Shown: positions 1 to 8,198 of the stretch, in pieces
Layout: the number at the start of each line of letters is the position of its first letter
Position numbering within the stretch: the stretch's first letter is position 1
Assembly: GCF_028291725.1 (NCBI RefSeq)
Contig: NZ_JAQGNT010000026.1
Span: 62,001-126,000 of the forward strand
DNA length: 64,000 nt
DNA from: Hydrocarboniphaga sp.
Lineage (GTDB): Bacteria > Pseudomonadota > Gammaproteobacteria > Nevskiales > Nevskiaceae
Direction: 5' to 3'
Notes under the pieces: model-generated
The model's input: the letters and a program-made list of their open reading frames with translations, nothing else
What the model was told of the DNA's origin: nothing
Database searches by the model: none
Made by a program: the position numbers and the translations under genes

Positions 1-1
1 G

Positions 2-175
2 GAACTGCCCGGCTGGAAGACCAGCACGTACGGAATCACCCGTTACCAGGATTTGCCGGAAACCGCGCGCAAATACTTGGAGCGCGTCCGCGAAGTCACC
101 GAAACCGAAATCGCGATCATCTCCACCGGCCCCGACCGCGAGCACACCATCGTGCTGCACAACCCCTTCGATTGA
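2..175 (+). CDS. purA: Adenylosuccinate synthetase, C-terminal end (partial)
   Basis: This is the last 57 residues of adenylosuccinate synthetase, which joins IMP and aspartate using GTP in AMP biosynthesis. The start lies outside the window. The reading frame opens with [12 protein letters not shown], contains the family's C-terminal [18 protein letters not shown] block and finishes with [10 protein letters not shown] and a TGA stop. That ending is typical of bacterial PurA. purA upstream of rnr is the gammaproteobacterial order. Identification rests on family recognition of the C-terminal motif only. Confidence 0.93.
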   Translation, partial: ELPGWKTSTYGITRYQDLPETARKYLERVREVTETEIAIISTGPDREHTIVLHNPFD

Positions 176-266
176 GCCGCTGCAAAAGCCCTTCTGCCGT
201 CGCAGTACGACACACTCTCCGTCGGGCGGGAGAGGGAAAATGCAGCGGCAATTCAGTCGTGATGGA

Positions 267-306
267 GGCCCCCTTGAGTCAAGGGGGCCGGCTCGCGACA
301 GCGAGC
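267..306. repeat. Two tandem hairpins downstream of purA
   Basis: Two adjacent inverted repeats are visible. The first is a perfect 10-bp stem (267-276 with 280-289) with a 3-nt loop. The second is a 6-bp stem (291-296 with 301-306) with a 4-nt loop. They lie about 90 bp after purA and have no T tract. They may act as a transcript end or 3' stabiliser, or be a dispersed palindromic repeat. Nothing else coding is seen between 176 and 361. Confidence 0.55.
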
Positions 307-361
307 GGGGGTTCTGGAAGCAATGCGTGCCGCAGCGCGCAGCGCTGCAAGAGGCACCAAC

Positions 362-384
362 AAAAAAACCGGCATAAGCCGGTT
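362..384 (-). terminator. Rho-independent terminator of tRNA-Leu
   Basis: Read on the minus strand, the stem AACCGGC/GCCGGTT with a TTAT loop runs into seven T residues. It sits 8 nt after the encoded CCA of the tRNA-Leu gene, where a tRNA terminator is expected. Confidence 0.85.
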
Positions 385-391
385 GTTTTGT

Positions 392-476
<85 letters not shown>

Positions 477-520
477 ACTATTGCCCCGCTGCAGGCATTT
501 GCCGAGCAGCGAGGGCGCGA

Positions 521-549
521 ATTGTGGCGATGAGCGTATGCTTTGTCAA
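521..549 (-). promoter_or_regulatory. Candidate sigma-70 promoter of tRNA-Leu
   Basis: On the minus strand a perfect TTGACA (544-549) is followed, after exactly 17 bp, by CACAAT (521-526). The predicted start is about 40 nt before the mature tRNA 5' end. The -35 box touches the ATG of the divergent rnr gene at 549. Confidence 0.55.
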
Positions 550-2876
550 TGAAACGAAAGAACGACTCTCAAAACTCACGTAACAACTCTTCCGCGACTC
601 CCGACTGGCAGGCTCGCGATCCGAACTACCACGCCGAACAGGGGCGCTACGAGGACCCGGTTCCGTCGCGCGCCTTGATCCTGCAAACCCTGGTCGATCA
701 CGAAGGGCCGTTGAATGTCGACGACCTGATCGGCCACTTCAAGCTGACCAAGCTCAACCAGCAATCGGCGCTGGAGAAGCGCCTCGGCGCGATGATCCGC
801 GATGGCCAGGTGGTGCAGAACCGCCGGGGTGCCTTCGGGCCGGTCGCGCAGATGAACGCGATCGCCGGTGTCGTGCAGGCGCATCGCGATGGCTTCGGCT
901 TCCTGTGCCGCGATGAGGGTGGCCCGGATATTTTCCTGCCGCCGCGGCAGATGCGCTCGCTGATGAATGGCGACCGCGTGCTGGTGCGCATTACCGGAAC
1001 CGATTTCAAGGGTCGCCCCGAAGGCTCGCTGGTCGAGGTGCTGGAGCGCGGCTCGCGCGAAGTCGTCGGCCGTATGCATGTCGATCAGGGCATCGCCTAC
1101 GTGATTCCGGATAACCCGCGCGTGCAGCAGGATCTGCTGATTCCGCAAGACGCCAGCATGGGCGCCAAGCACGGCCAGATGGTGGTCGCCGAAATCGTCG
1201 CGCCGCCGGGCAACCGCACCTTGCCGGTCGGCAAGGTGCTGGAGATTCTCGGCGACCATCTGGCGCCGGGCATGGAGATTGAGGCGGCGGTGCGCGCGCA
1301 CAGCCTGCCCAACGAATTCCCCGACAACGTGCTGCGAGAAGCCGAAAGAATTCCCGACACCGTTCAACCGCAGCAGATCAAGGGCCGGGTCGATCTGCGC
1401 GATCTGCCGCTGATGACCATCGATGGTGCCGATTCGCGCGACTTCGACGACGCGGTCTACGCCAAGACCATGCGCAAGGGCCCGTTCGGCACCGGCGGAG
1501 GCTGGACGCTGTGGGTCGCGATCGCCGACGTCGCCGCCTATGTCACGCCGGATTCCGAGCTCGATCACGAAGCGGCGGCACGCGGCAACTCGGTGTACTT
1601 CCCGCAGCGCGCGATCCCGATGTTGCCGGAGAAGCTGTCGAACGGCCTGTGCTCGCTGAACCCGAACGTCGACCGTTTGTGCATGGTCTGCGAGATGCGC
1701 GTGAAGCCCGATGGCGAAGTCGCCAAGTCGACCTTCTTTGAGGCCGTGATGAATTCGAAGGCGCGCCTGGTCTACGAAGACGTCGCGGCGATTCTGGAGA
1801 ACCCGAACGGGCCCGAAGCAGCCAAGGTGCCGCATGCGGTGCCGCATCTGCAGGTGCTGAAGGATCTGTTCGAGGCGTTTTACAAGGCGCGCGAAAAGCG
1901 CGGCGCGATCGACTTCGAAACCACCGAGACCAAGATCGTGTTCGGCGACGAGCGCAAGATCGATCGCATCGTGCCGGTGAAGCGCAACATCGCCCACCGG
2001 CTGATCGAGGAATGCATGGTCGCGGCCAACGTCGAGTCGGCCAAGCGTGTCGCCAAGATGAAGATCGCAGCGCCGTATCGCGTGCATGAAAAGCCCGACG
2101 CGATGAAGGTGCAGGCGCTGCGCGAATTCCTGACCGAGCGCGGCCTCAAACTCGGCGGCAGCGATCGCCCCGAGACCCAGGACTACGCGGCGATGCTGGC
2201 GCGGACCAAGGGCCGGCCGGATCAGCCGCTGATTCAGACGGTGATGCTGCGATCCCTGATGCAGGCGCGTTACAGCGCCGAGAATCTCGGCCACTTCGGC
2301 CTCGCGCTGACCCACTACTCGCACTTCACGTCGCCGATCCGCCGCTATCCCGACCTGCTGCTGCATCGCGCGCTGAAGCACCTGATCCACAAGAAGACGC
2401 CGAAGGACTTTGCCTACTCGGTCGATGCGATCGAGAAGAACGGCGCGCATTGCTCGATGACCGAGCGCCGCGCCGACGAGGCGACGCGCGACGTCACCAC
2501 CTGGCTCAAGTGCGAGTACATGAGCCATCACGTCGGCGAAGAGCACGACGGCCTGGTGTCCGGCATCGCGCCGTTCGGCCTGTTCATCGAACTGGCCGGC
2601 TTGTACGTCGAAGGCCTGGTCCACGTCAGCCAGCTGAAGAACGACTATTACAAGTTCGAGGCACGGCATCACCGGCTGATCGGCGAGCGTAGCGGTACGG
2701 CCTACAATCTCGGTGATACGGTCAAGGTCAAGGTCGTGCGTGTGAACCTCGACGAACGTAAAATCGATCTCGAGTTGATCCAGTCCAAGGCGCCCGGGCA
2801 GCGTTCATCCGTAGTTAAGGACGCGTCCACAGAATCGCGCCCATTTCCCAGCAAGAAGAAGCGGAGATCACGATGA
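549..2876 (+). CDS. rnr: Ribonuclease R
   Basis: RNase R is a processive 3'-5' exoribonuclease that degrades structured RNA and takes part in rRNA and tmRNA quality control. The protein is 775 residues. It has an N-terminal winged-helix region (about 35-100), two cold-shock-like domains, and an RNB catalytic core whose metal-binding motif GADSRDFDDAV sits near residue 294. An S1 domain (about 640-725) and a basic, Lys/Arg-rich tail ending KKKRRSR follow. The length is normal. An upstream in-frame TTG at 543 exists, but the ATG at 549 is preferred. The stop overlaps the ATG of the next gene by 4 bp, so the two are probably co-transcribed. The neighbouring rlmB supports the call. Confidence 0.97.
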   Translation: MKRKNDSQNSRNNSSATPDWQARDPNYHAEQGRYEDPVPSRALILQTLVDHEGPLNVDDLIGHFKLTKLNQQSALEKRLGAMIRDGQVVQNRRGAFGPVAQMNAIAGVVQAHRDGFGFLCRDEGGPDIFLPPRQMRSLMNGDRVLVRITGTDFKGRPEGSLVEVLERGSREVVGRMHVDQGIAYVIPDNPRVQQDLLIPQDASMGAKHGQMVVAEIVAPPGNRTLPVGKVLEILGDHLAPGMEIEAAVRAHSLPNEFPDNVLREAERIPDTVQPQQIKGRVDLRDLPLMTIDGADSRDFDDAVYAKTMRKGPFGTGGGWTLWVAIADVAAYVTPDSELDHEAAARGNSVYFPQRAIPMLPEKLSNGLCSLNPNVDRLCMVCEMRVKPDGEVAKSTFFEAVMNSKARLVYEDVAAILENPNGPEAAKVPHAVPHLQVLKDLFEAFYKAREKRGAIDFETTETKIVFGDERKIDRIVPVKRNIAHRLIEECMVAANVESAKRVAKMKIAAPYRVHEKPDAMKVQALREFLTERGLKLGGSDRPETQDYAAMLARTKGRPDQPLIQTVMLRSLMQARYSAENLGHFGLALTHYSHFTSPIRRYPDLLLHRALKHLIHKKTPKDFAYSVDAIEKNGAHCSMTERRADEATRDVTTWLKCEYMSHHVGEEHDGLVSGIAPFGLFIELAGLYVEGLVHVSQLKNDYYKFEARHHRLIGERSGTAYNLGDTVKVKVVRVNLDERKIDLELIQSKAPGQRSSVVKDASTESRPFPSKKKRRSR

Positions 2877-3565
2877 AATTCGTCAAAACGGCCTTGGTTG
2901 CGGCGGTGGTGCTCAGTCTCGCGGCCTGTGCCGACGATCCCAATCGCGATGCCAAGCGCGGCGGCGGTATCGGCGCCGTGCTCGGCGGCGTGATCGGCAA
3001 CAATGTCAGCCATGCCAAGGGCGCGCCGATCGTCGGCGCCGTGGTCGGTGCGCTGGCTGGTGCCGCGGTCGGCAACTACATGGACAAGCAGCGCAAGGAA
3101 GTCGAGCAGCAGATGGCGCCGGAAATCCAGCGCGGCGAGCTCAGCACCACCACGCTGTCCGACGGCTCTCTGAAAGTCGCGATCGCCAGCGATGTCAGTT
3201 TCGATCTGGGCAGCGCAACGCTGCGCCCGGATGCGATGGATGCCTACGGCCGTATCGCCGCGATCCTGAAGAATTACGACAAGACCGTGATCCACGTCGT
3301 CGGCCATACCGACACCAGCGGCACTTCCGACTACAACCAGGGCCTGTCTGAGCGCCGCGCCGCTGCGGTCGGCAGCTTCCTGGCGTCGCAGGGCGTGCCC
3401 GGCGCGCGTCTGCGCGAAGAAGGCCGCGGTGAGCGTGAGCCGATCGTGCGCACCGGCGACAACGTCAAGGAAGCCCGCAATCGCCGCGTCGATATCGTGA
3501 TCAAGCCGGTGGTCGAAGGCAACGAGCAGTCGGCGTGGACCCCACCCCCGTACCTCGGCGGCTAA
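2873..3565 (+). CDS. OmpA-family lipoprotein with glycine-zipper domain (YiaD-like)
   Basis: This is a 230-residue outer-membrane lipoprotein likely to tie the membrane to peptidoglycan. The N-terminus has a lipoprotein signal with lipobox LAAC (Cys19). Residues 30-68 form a glycine-zipper stretch (GGGIGAVLGGVIGN, GALAGAAVGNYM). Residues about 100-215 form an OmpA C-like domain with the peptidoglycan-binding signatures GHTDTSG and the later EARNRRVDIVI. It overlaps rnr by 4 bp (ATGA). It is followed by a REP pair. Domain architecture matches YiaD-type proteins; the precise role is inferred. Confidence 0.88.
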   Translation: MKFVKTALVAAVVLSLAACADDPNRDAKRGGGIGAVLGGVIGNNVSHAKGAPIVGAVVGALAGAAVGNYMDKQRKEVEQQMAPEIQRGELSTTTLSDGSLKVAIASDVSFDLGSATLRPDAMDAYGRIAAILKNYDKTVIHVVGHTDTSGTSDYNQGLSERRAAAVGSFLASQGVPGARLREEGRGEREPIVRTGDNVKEARNRRVDIVIKPVVEGNEQSAWTPPPYLGG

Positions 3566-3575
3566 GCACCAAAGC

Positions 3576-3654
3576 GTAGGTCGGCAATCCCTTGCCGACG
3601 TGTACGCGCGATGCGCAATCGCCGCGTCATGTCGTCAAAGGATTGCCGACCTAC
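3576..3654. repeat. GTAG-type REP pair (BIME-like), copy 1
   Basis: A GTAG tetranucleotide at 3576 precedes a stem-loop GTCGGCAA-TCCC-TTGCCGAC (3580-3599). A second, inverted unit ends with CTAC at 3654 and has one mismatch in its stem. The outer 15 bp of the two units also pair with each other. This is the form of REP elements with GTAG heads known from Stenotrophomonas and relatives. A near-identical copy lies at 49300-49379. Confidence 0.85.
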
Positions 3655-3688
3655 GACTTTTGCAGGGCCGGTCCTTTAAACTCCGGCG

Positions 3689-4432
3689 ATGAGTGAACAC
3701 TACATTGGCGGCTTCCACGCGGTGATGGCCGCGCTCGAAGATGGCGCCGTCAAGCCTTTTGAAATCCTGCTCTCCGATTCCCGCCAGGACGAGCGCGCGC
3801 GCCGTATGCTCGCGCTCGCTCACGCCGTCTCGGTGCCGGTGCGCCAGGTCAGCAAGAGCGAGCTGGATATGCGCGCACCCGGCCTGCGTCACCAGGGCGT
3901 GCTGGCGCAGATTCCGGAGCGCGAGTTGCTCGGCGAGGACGCGCTGGAAGCGCCGGCAACACCGGACCGCCTGTTTCTGGCGCTGGACGGCGTGCAGGAC
4001 CCGCATAACCTCGGCGCCTGCCTGCGCACTGCCGAAGCAGTCGGCGCGACGGCGGTGATCATTCCCAAGGATCGCGCGGCGAGCCTGACGGCGGTCGCGA
4101 TGAAGGCCGCTGCCGGTTCGGCCGAGCGCGTGCCGGTGATCTCGGTCACCAACCTGACGCGCACCCTGGAGTTGATGAAGGAGCGCGGCTACTGGCTGAC
4201 CGGCCTCGCCGGCGAAGCCGAGCAGACGCTGTACGAAGTGGACCTGACCGGCCCGCTGGTGCTGGTGATGGGCGCAGAAGGGGCCGGCATGCGCCGGCTG
4301 ACCCGCGAGACCTGCGACCGTCTGGTCAAGATCCCGATGCTGGGCAAGACCGAGAGCCTCAACGTGTCGGTCGCTGCGGCGGTGTGTCTGTACGAAGCGT
4401 TCCGGCAGAGGCAGCCGGGCAAGCGGCGGTGA
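3689..4432 (+). CDS. rlmB: 23S rRNA (guanosine-2'-O-)-methyltransferase RlmB
   Basis: RlmB is a SpoU/TrmH-type SPOUT methyltransferase that uses SAM to methylate the ribose of G2251 in 23S rRNA. The 247-residue protein has an N-terminal substrate-binding domain starting MSEHYIGGFHAV. It shows all three SPOUT motifs: NLGACLRTAEAVGA at about 107-120, VLVMGAEGAGM near 192-202, and IPMLGKTESLNVSVAAAV near 215-232. The length is normal. It follows rnr, as in E. coli, but is separated from it by the lipoprotein gene and a REP pair. Confidence 0.96.
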   Translation: MSEHYIGGFHAVMAALEDGAVKPFEILLSDSRQDERARRMLALAHAVSVPVRQVSKSELDMRAPGLRHQGVLAQIPERELLGEDALEAPATPDRLFLALDGVQDPHNLGACLRTAEAVGATAVIIPKDRAASLTAVAMKAAAGSAERVPVISVTNLTRTLELMKERGYWLTGLAGEAEQTLYEVDLTGPLVLVMGAEGAGMRRLTRETCDRLVKIPMLGKTESLNVSVAAAVCLYEAFRQRQPGKRR

Positions 4433-5373
4433 GTCGCGGCCGCATCGCGTTGCTGCTGGGCGCGCTGCTGTCGGTTATGGCGGCGAGTTGGTGGCTGACT
4501 CGGAGCCCGCCGAATTCGGATGCGCCAACGGTGGCGGTCGAGGAGCCGAGTCTGCTCCCGCCGGCGGCCGAGCCCGCCGGCGAGCCGGAGAAGCGCGGGA
4601 CGATCGTGATCGACGCAGTAACCAAGGACGGCATCGCGCTGCACATCGTCAAACCGCTGCCCTTGCCGCGGCCGAGCGCGCCCTATGGGCCGGCCTACGA
4701 GGCGCTGCTGCCCCCGGCTGAATCCGGCGATCTGCCGGCGCAATACCAACTCGGCCTGCTGCTGTACGAATGCCGCGATGCCCCGGCCGACGAGGCCAGT
4801 CTCGAGCGAGAAGTCGAGAAGATCCATCAGACCCGTCGCCGCGGCGCCTGGGATGTCAGCGACCCTGAAGTCGAGGCCAAGGAACTGCGCCAGCAGGTAG
4901 CGGATTGCGCAGGCGTACCGCTGGAAGCGCGCGGCAAGTATCGCGACTGGCTGCGATCGGCGGCCGACGCCGGGCTGCTCGAGGCGCAGCTGGACATGAT
5001 GTACCACCTGCCGCAGCGCGAATTCTGCCAATACCTGTATCAGTGCACGCCGCAGCAGCGCGTCGAGCAGGCGGCGCTGCAGGCCGAGTCCCTGCATTAC
5101 GTGACGCTGGCGCGCGACGCCGGATCGGTGTCGGCGCTGTGGACCTTCGGCGCCTGGTACCAGAGCGACGAGGTACTGCCGGTCAACGACATCGAGGCCT
5201 ACGCGCACTATGACGCGCTGGATCAAATCCAGGCCGCGGCCGGTGTCGAGCGGCGCTTCGGGCCGATGATCGCGTCGATCCGGCTCAAGTTGCGGCCGGT
5301 GGACCTGGCACAGGCCGAGGCGCGCTCGGCCGAGCTGCTGTCGAATCCGCGCTGCTGCGTGCTGTCGCCCTGA
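4429..5373 (+). CDS. Sel1-repeat-like membrane-anchored protein of unknown function
   Basis: The protein is about 314 residues with an N-terminal hydrophobic segment (IALLLGALLSVMAASWWL), then a Pro/Glu-rich linker. The rest contains alpha-helical repeats with the spacing of Sel1/TPR-like units: ESGDLPAQYQLGLLLYE, SAADAGLLEAQLDMMYHL and DAGSVSALWTFGAWYQ. I chose the GTG start at 4429 because it overlaps the rlmB stop as GTGA and puts the hydrophobic segment at the N-terminus. The ATG at 4384 would add 15 residues encoded inside rlmB. It is probably a periplasm-facing scaffold protein; the function is not recognised. Confidence 0.75.
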   Translation: MSRGRIALLLGALLSVMAASWWLTRSPPNSDAPTVAVEEPSLLPPAAEPAGEPEKRGTIVIDAVTKDGIALHIVKPLPLPRPSAPYGPAYEALLPPAESGDLPAQYQLGLLLYECRDAPADEASLEREVEKIHQTRRRGAWDVSDPEVEAKELRQQVADCAGVPLEARGKYRDWLRSAADAGLLEAQLDMMYHLPQREFCQYLYQCTPQQRVEQAALQAESLHYVTLARDAGSVSALWTFGAWYQSDEVLPVNDIEAYAHYDALDQIQAAAGVERRFGPMIASIRLKLRPVDLAQAEARSAELLSNPRCCVLSP

Positions 5374-5503
5374 TCGGCGCCGCCCGCTCCGGCGTTGATC
5401 CGGCAGCGGCAATCCCTTAAGATGCGCGCCCCTTGCGGCCGGCTTCGGTCGCCAGGCGCTGTCCCACCGCCCCAGAGTTGGTTTTTCGAGCGGGGGACTG
5501 TCC

Positions 5504-5532
5504 CGGCCAGGCTCATATATGTGAACCGGCCG
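5504..5532 (+). promoter_or_regulatory. Leader hairpin before rpsF (possible S6:S18 autoregulatory site)
   Basis: The sequence CGGCC-A-GG (5504-5511) pairs with CCGGCCG (5526-5532) around an AT-rich loop, leaving one bulged A. It ends about 24 nt before the rpsF start. Many bacteria carry an S6:S18-binding leader in this place that includes a CCG motif. Whether this hairpin is that element is an inference. Confidence 0.35.
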
Positions 5533-5555
5533 ACATCCACAGACAGGAGTTATCC

Positions 5556-5975
5556 ATGCGTCACTACGAAATCGTAGTCATGGTGCACCCGGACCAGAGC
5601 GATCAGGTCCCGGCCATGACGGACCGTTACAAGGCAATGGTGGAAGGCGACGGTGGCAAGATCCATCGGTTAGAGGACTGGGGCCGCCGCCAGCTCGCTT
5701 ACCCGATTGCCAAGCTGCACAAGGCGCACTACGTGCTGCTGAACGTCGAATGCACCGACAAGGCCCTGGCCGAACTCGAGGGCGCGTTCAAGTTCAACGA
5801 CGCCGTGATCCGCAAGCTGGTGATCCGCAAGGACGCCCCGGAGAGCGTGCAGTCGCCGCTGTTCAAGGCGCCGGAAGAAGACAAGAAGCCGGAATACAAG
5901 TCGCGCCGTGACGACGCCGCCGCAGTCGACGCCGATGCGGATTCCGAAGAAGAGACCGCCGAGGAGAACGTCTGA
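5556..5975 (+). CDS. rpsF: 30S ribosomal protein S6
   Basis: S6 binds the central domain of 16S rRNA together with S18. The 139-residue product starts [18 protein letters not shown] and contains the family pattern [20 protein letters not shown]. It ends in an acidic tail rich in Asp and Glu, as in gammaproteobacterial S6. The ATG at 5556 is chosen over an upstream in-frame ATG because a clear AGGAG lies about 8 nt before it and the length then matches the family. The stop overlaps the rpsR ATG (TGATG). No priB separates rpsF and rpsR, unlike E. coli. Confidence 0.97.
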   Translation: MRHYEIVVMVHPDQSDQVPAMTDRYKAMVEGDGGKIHRLEDWGRRQLAYPIAKLHKAHYVLLNVECTDKALAELEGAFKFNDAVIRKLVIRKDAPESVQSPLFKAPEEDKKPEYKSRRDDAAAVDADADSEEETAEENV

Positions 5976-6250
5976 TGGCTTTCGAACGCAAAGAGGGTGG
6001 CGGCGGCGGTGGCGGTGGTTCCGGCGGCCGGTTCTTCCGTCGCAAGAAGTCGTGCAAGTTCAGCGCCGACAATGCGGCGCCGATCGACTACAAGGATCTG
6101 GCGATGCTGAAGGGCTACATCGGCGAGAACGGCAAGATCGTTCCGGCGCGCATCACCGGTACGCGCACGCGTTACCAGCGCCAGCTGGCGGTTGCGATCA
6201 AGCAGGCCCGTTTCCTGGCCCTGCTGCCGTACACCGACAAGCACGAATAA
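5975..6250 (+). CDS. rpsR: 30S ribosomal protein S18
   Basis: S18 is the partner of S6 in the 30S platform. The 91-residue protein has the conserved core [33 protein letters not shown] and [21 protein letters not shown]. The N-terminus is unusual: after MAFERKE there are eight glycines in a row, then SGG, before the basic FFRRKK. This makes it longer than the 75-residue E. coli protein. It is translationally coupled to rpsF and followed 18 nt later by rplI. Confidence 0.97.
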   Translation: MAFERKEGGGGGGGGSGGRFFRRKKSCKFSADNAAPIDYKDLAMLKGYIGENGKIVPARITGTRTRYQRQLAVAIKQARFLALLPYTDKHE

Positions 6251-6268
6251 GCCCAGGAGATCGCAAAC

Positions 6269-6724
6269 ATGAACGTGATTCTGCTGGAACGAGTCAAAAA
6301 CCTCGGCGACCTCGGCGACACCGTTAGAGTTGCTCCGGGCTACGGCCGCAACTATCTGCTGCCGAAGGGCATTGCACTGCCGGCGACCGATAGCAACCGC
6401 AAAGTTTTCGAAACCCGCAAGGCCGAGCTGATCAAGAAGTCGTCGGCGAGCTTCAACGCCGCCAAGCTGCGCGCCGAGAAGATCGGCGGCAAGTCGGTGA
6501 CGGTGAAGGCGCTGGCTGCCGAAGAAGGCAAGCTGTATGGCTCGGTCGGCCCGGCCGAGATCGTGCGCGCTGCCGAAGCCGCCGGTATCGACGTCGCCAA
6601 GGCCGAGCTGGACATGGTCGACGGTCCGATCCGCGCGATCGGCACCTACGACGTCATCGTGCGCCTGCACGGTGAAGTCGAGACCAGCCTGAGCGTCATC
6701 GTTGTCGAAGAGAAGGCCGCCTGA
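6269..6724 (+). CDS. rplI: 50S ribosomal protein L9
   Basis: L9 binds 23S rRNA near the L1 stalk and helps keep reading frame. The 151-residue product begins MNVILLERVKNLGDLGDTV and continues with the signature GYGRNYLLPKGIALPAT. It then has the linker helix and a C-terminal domain ending in LSVIVVEEKAA. The start is preceded by AGGAGA. It is the last gene of the rpsF-rpsR-rplI operon and is followed by a terminator. Confidence 0.97.
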   Translation: MNVILLERVKNLGDLGDTVRVAPGYGRNYLLPKGIALPATDSNRKVFETRKAELIKKSSASFNAAKLRAEKIGGKSVTVKALAAEEGKLYGSVGPAEIVRAAEAAGIDVAKAELDMVDGPIRAIGTYDVIVRLHGEVETSLSVIVVEEKAA

Positions 6725-6781
6725 GGGCAGCCTTCGGATAGTCTTTATCGAGAGGTCCTCCAGCCTTCTCGGCTAGACTTG

Positions 6782-6809
6782 ACGGCCCGCAGCGATGCGG
6801 GCCGTTTTT
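6782..6809 (+). terminator. Rho-independent terminator after rplI
   Basis: A perfect 10-bp stem ACGGCCCGCA/TGCGGGCCGT with a GCGA loop runs directly into a T tract. It closes the ribosomal protein operon. It also argues against a dnaB start at 6795, which would lie inside the hairpin. Confidence 0.88.
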
Positions 6810-6845
6810 CGTTTTGGCGCTCTTTTGCGCCGCTCTGTGAGTGCC

Positions 6846-8198
6846 ATGCCGGACCCGAAACAACCGCCGTATTCGATCGAGGCCGAGCAGTCCGTGCTCG
6901 GCGGTCTGCTGCTCGACAACCGCGCCTGGAACGAGTTGGCCGACCGCCTCGCCGAGACCGATTTCTACCGCGCCGATCACGGCCTGATCTACCGCGCGAT
7001 CTGCGATCTGATCGGCGTCAATCGGCCCTGCGATTTCGTCACGCTGTCCGAGCATCTGCGTTCTCAGAACAAGCTGGAAGAGGCGGGCGGACTGGCCTAT
7101 CTGGGCACGCTGGCCGCGGATACGCCCAGCGCCGCGAACATCGTCGCCTACGCCGATATCGTTCGCGAGCGCTCGATCCTGCGCAGCCTGATTGCGGCCG
7201 GGCAGGACATCAGCGATCTGGGCTTTCGGGCCGATGGCCGCGAACCTCAGGTATTGATCGATCTCGCCGAACAGAAGGTGTTCGGCATCCGCGAGCGCGG
7301 CATGCGCAGCCAAAGCGGCTATGCGGGAATGCAGCAGATCATGGCGGCGGTATTCGAGCGGATTTCGGAAGTGCGCGACAACCCGGGCGGCTCAGCGGGC
7401 CTGGCAACCGGATTCACCGAGTTCGACAACAAGACCAGCGGGCTGGGCGAGGGCGATCTGATGATCCTCGCGGCGCGTCCGTCTATGGGCAAGACCACGC
7501 TCGCGGTCAACATCGCCGAGTACGTCGCCTTCGAACGCAAAGAGGCGGTCGCGGTCTTCAGCATGGAAATGTCGGCCGAACAGATCGGCTATCGCGTGAT
7601 CTCCTCGCGTGGCGGCATCCCGATGCAGAAGCTGCGCAGCGGCGACCTGTCCGACCAGGAAATGGACCAGCTGACGTGGACCATCAACCGTCTGCGCGAG
7701 GCGCCGCTGTTCATCGACGAAACCGGTGCCTTGTCGCCGAACGATCTGCGCGCGCGCGCGCGGCGTCTGGCGCAGAAAGAAAAGATCAAGCTGATCGTCG
7801 TCGACTACATCCAGCTGATGCAGGTGCCCGGCACCAAGGACAACCGCACCAGCGAAATCAGCGAGATATCGCGTAGTCTGAAAGCCTTGGCCAAGGAACT
7901 GAAGCTGCCGATCATCGCGCTGTCGCAGCTGAACCGCGGCGTCGAGCAGCGCGACAATAAGCGTCCGCGCATGTCGGACCTGCGCGAATCCGGCGGCATC
8001 GAGCAGGACGCCGATCTGGTGGTCTTCATCTATCGCGACTGGGTCTACAACAAGGCCAGCGACGAGACCCAGGCCGAGATCATCATCGCCAAGCAGCGTA
8101 ACGGCCCGCTGGGTTCGGTGAACCTGGAATTCCACGGCCAGTACACCCGCTTCGAGAATGCGCGCTCGCCCTACAGCGGTGGCGAGTACCAGGAATGA
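6846..8198 (+). CDS. dnaB: Replicative DNA helicase DnaB
   Basis: DnaB is the hexameric 5'-3' helicase of the replication fork. The 450-residue protein has the N-terminal domain (PPYSIEAEQSVLGGLLLDN, about 7-110), a linker and the RecA-like motor. Walker A is ARPSMGKTTLA near 210-220, Walker B is IKLIVVDYIQLM, and the conserved ALSQLNRGVEQR and SGGIEQDADLV segments follow. The ATG at 6846 fits the family N-terminus; an upstream ATG at 6795 lies within the rplI terminator. There is no sign of an intein. Its stop overlaps alr as ATGA. Confidence 0.97.
   Translation: MPDPKQPPYSIEAEQSVLGGLLLDNRAWNELADRLAETDFYRADHGLIYRAICDLIGVNRPCDFVTLSEHLRSQNKLEEAGGLAYLGTLAADTPSAANIVAYADIVRERSILRSLIAAGQDISDLGFRADGREPQVLIDLAEQKVFGIRERGMRSQSGYAGMQQIMAAVFERISEVRDNPGGSAGLATGFTEFDNKTSGLGEGDLMILAARPSMGKTTLAVNIAEYVAFERKEAVAVFSMEMSAEQIGYRVISSRGGIPMQKLRSGDLSDQEMDQLTWTINRLREAPLFIDETGALSPNDLRARARRLAQKEKIKLIVVDYIQLMQVPGTKDNRTSEISEISRSLKALAKELKLPIIALSQLNRGVEQRDNKRPRMSDLRESGGIEQDADLVVFIYRDWVYNKASDETQAEIIIAKQRNGPLGSVNLEFHGQYTRFENARSPYSGGEYQE

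Noticed and set aside
576..2672. 698-codon open frame antisense to rnr
   Set aside because: It is a shadow of the high-GC codon pattern of rnr. Its composition (His/Arg/Asp-rich, no domain) is unlike a real protein, and rnr is unmistakable.
5975..5977. Missing priB between rpsF and rpsR as a deletion
   Set aside because: The genes overlap by 1 nt without scar, and priB is absent from many non-enteric gammaproteobacteria, so it is not a local loss.
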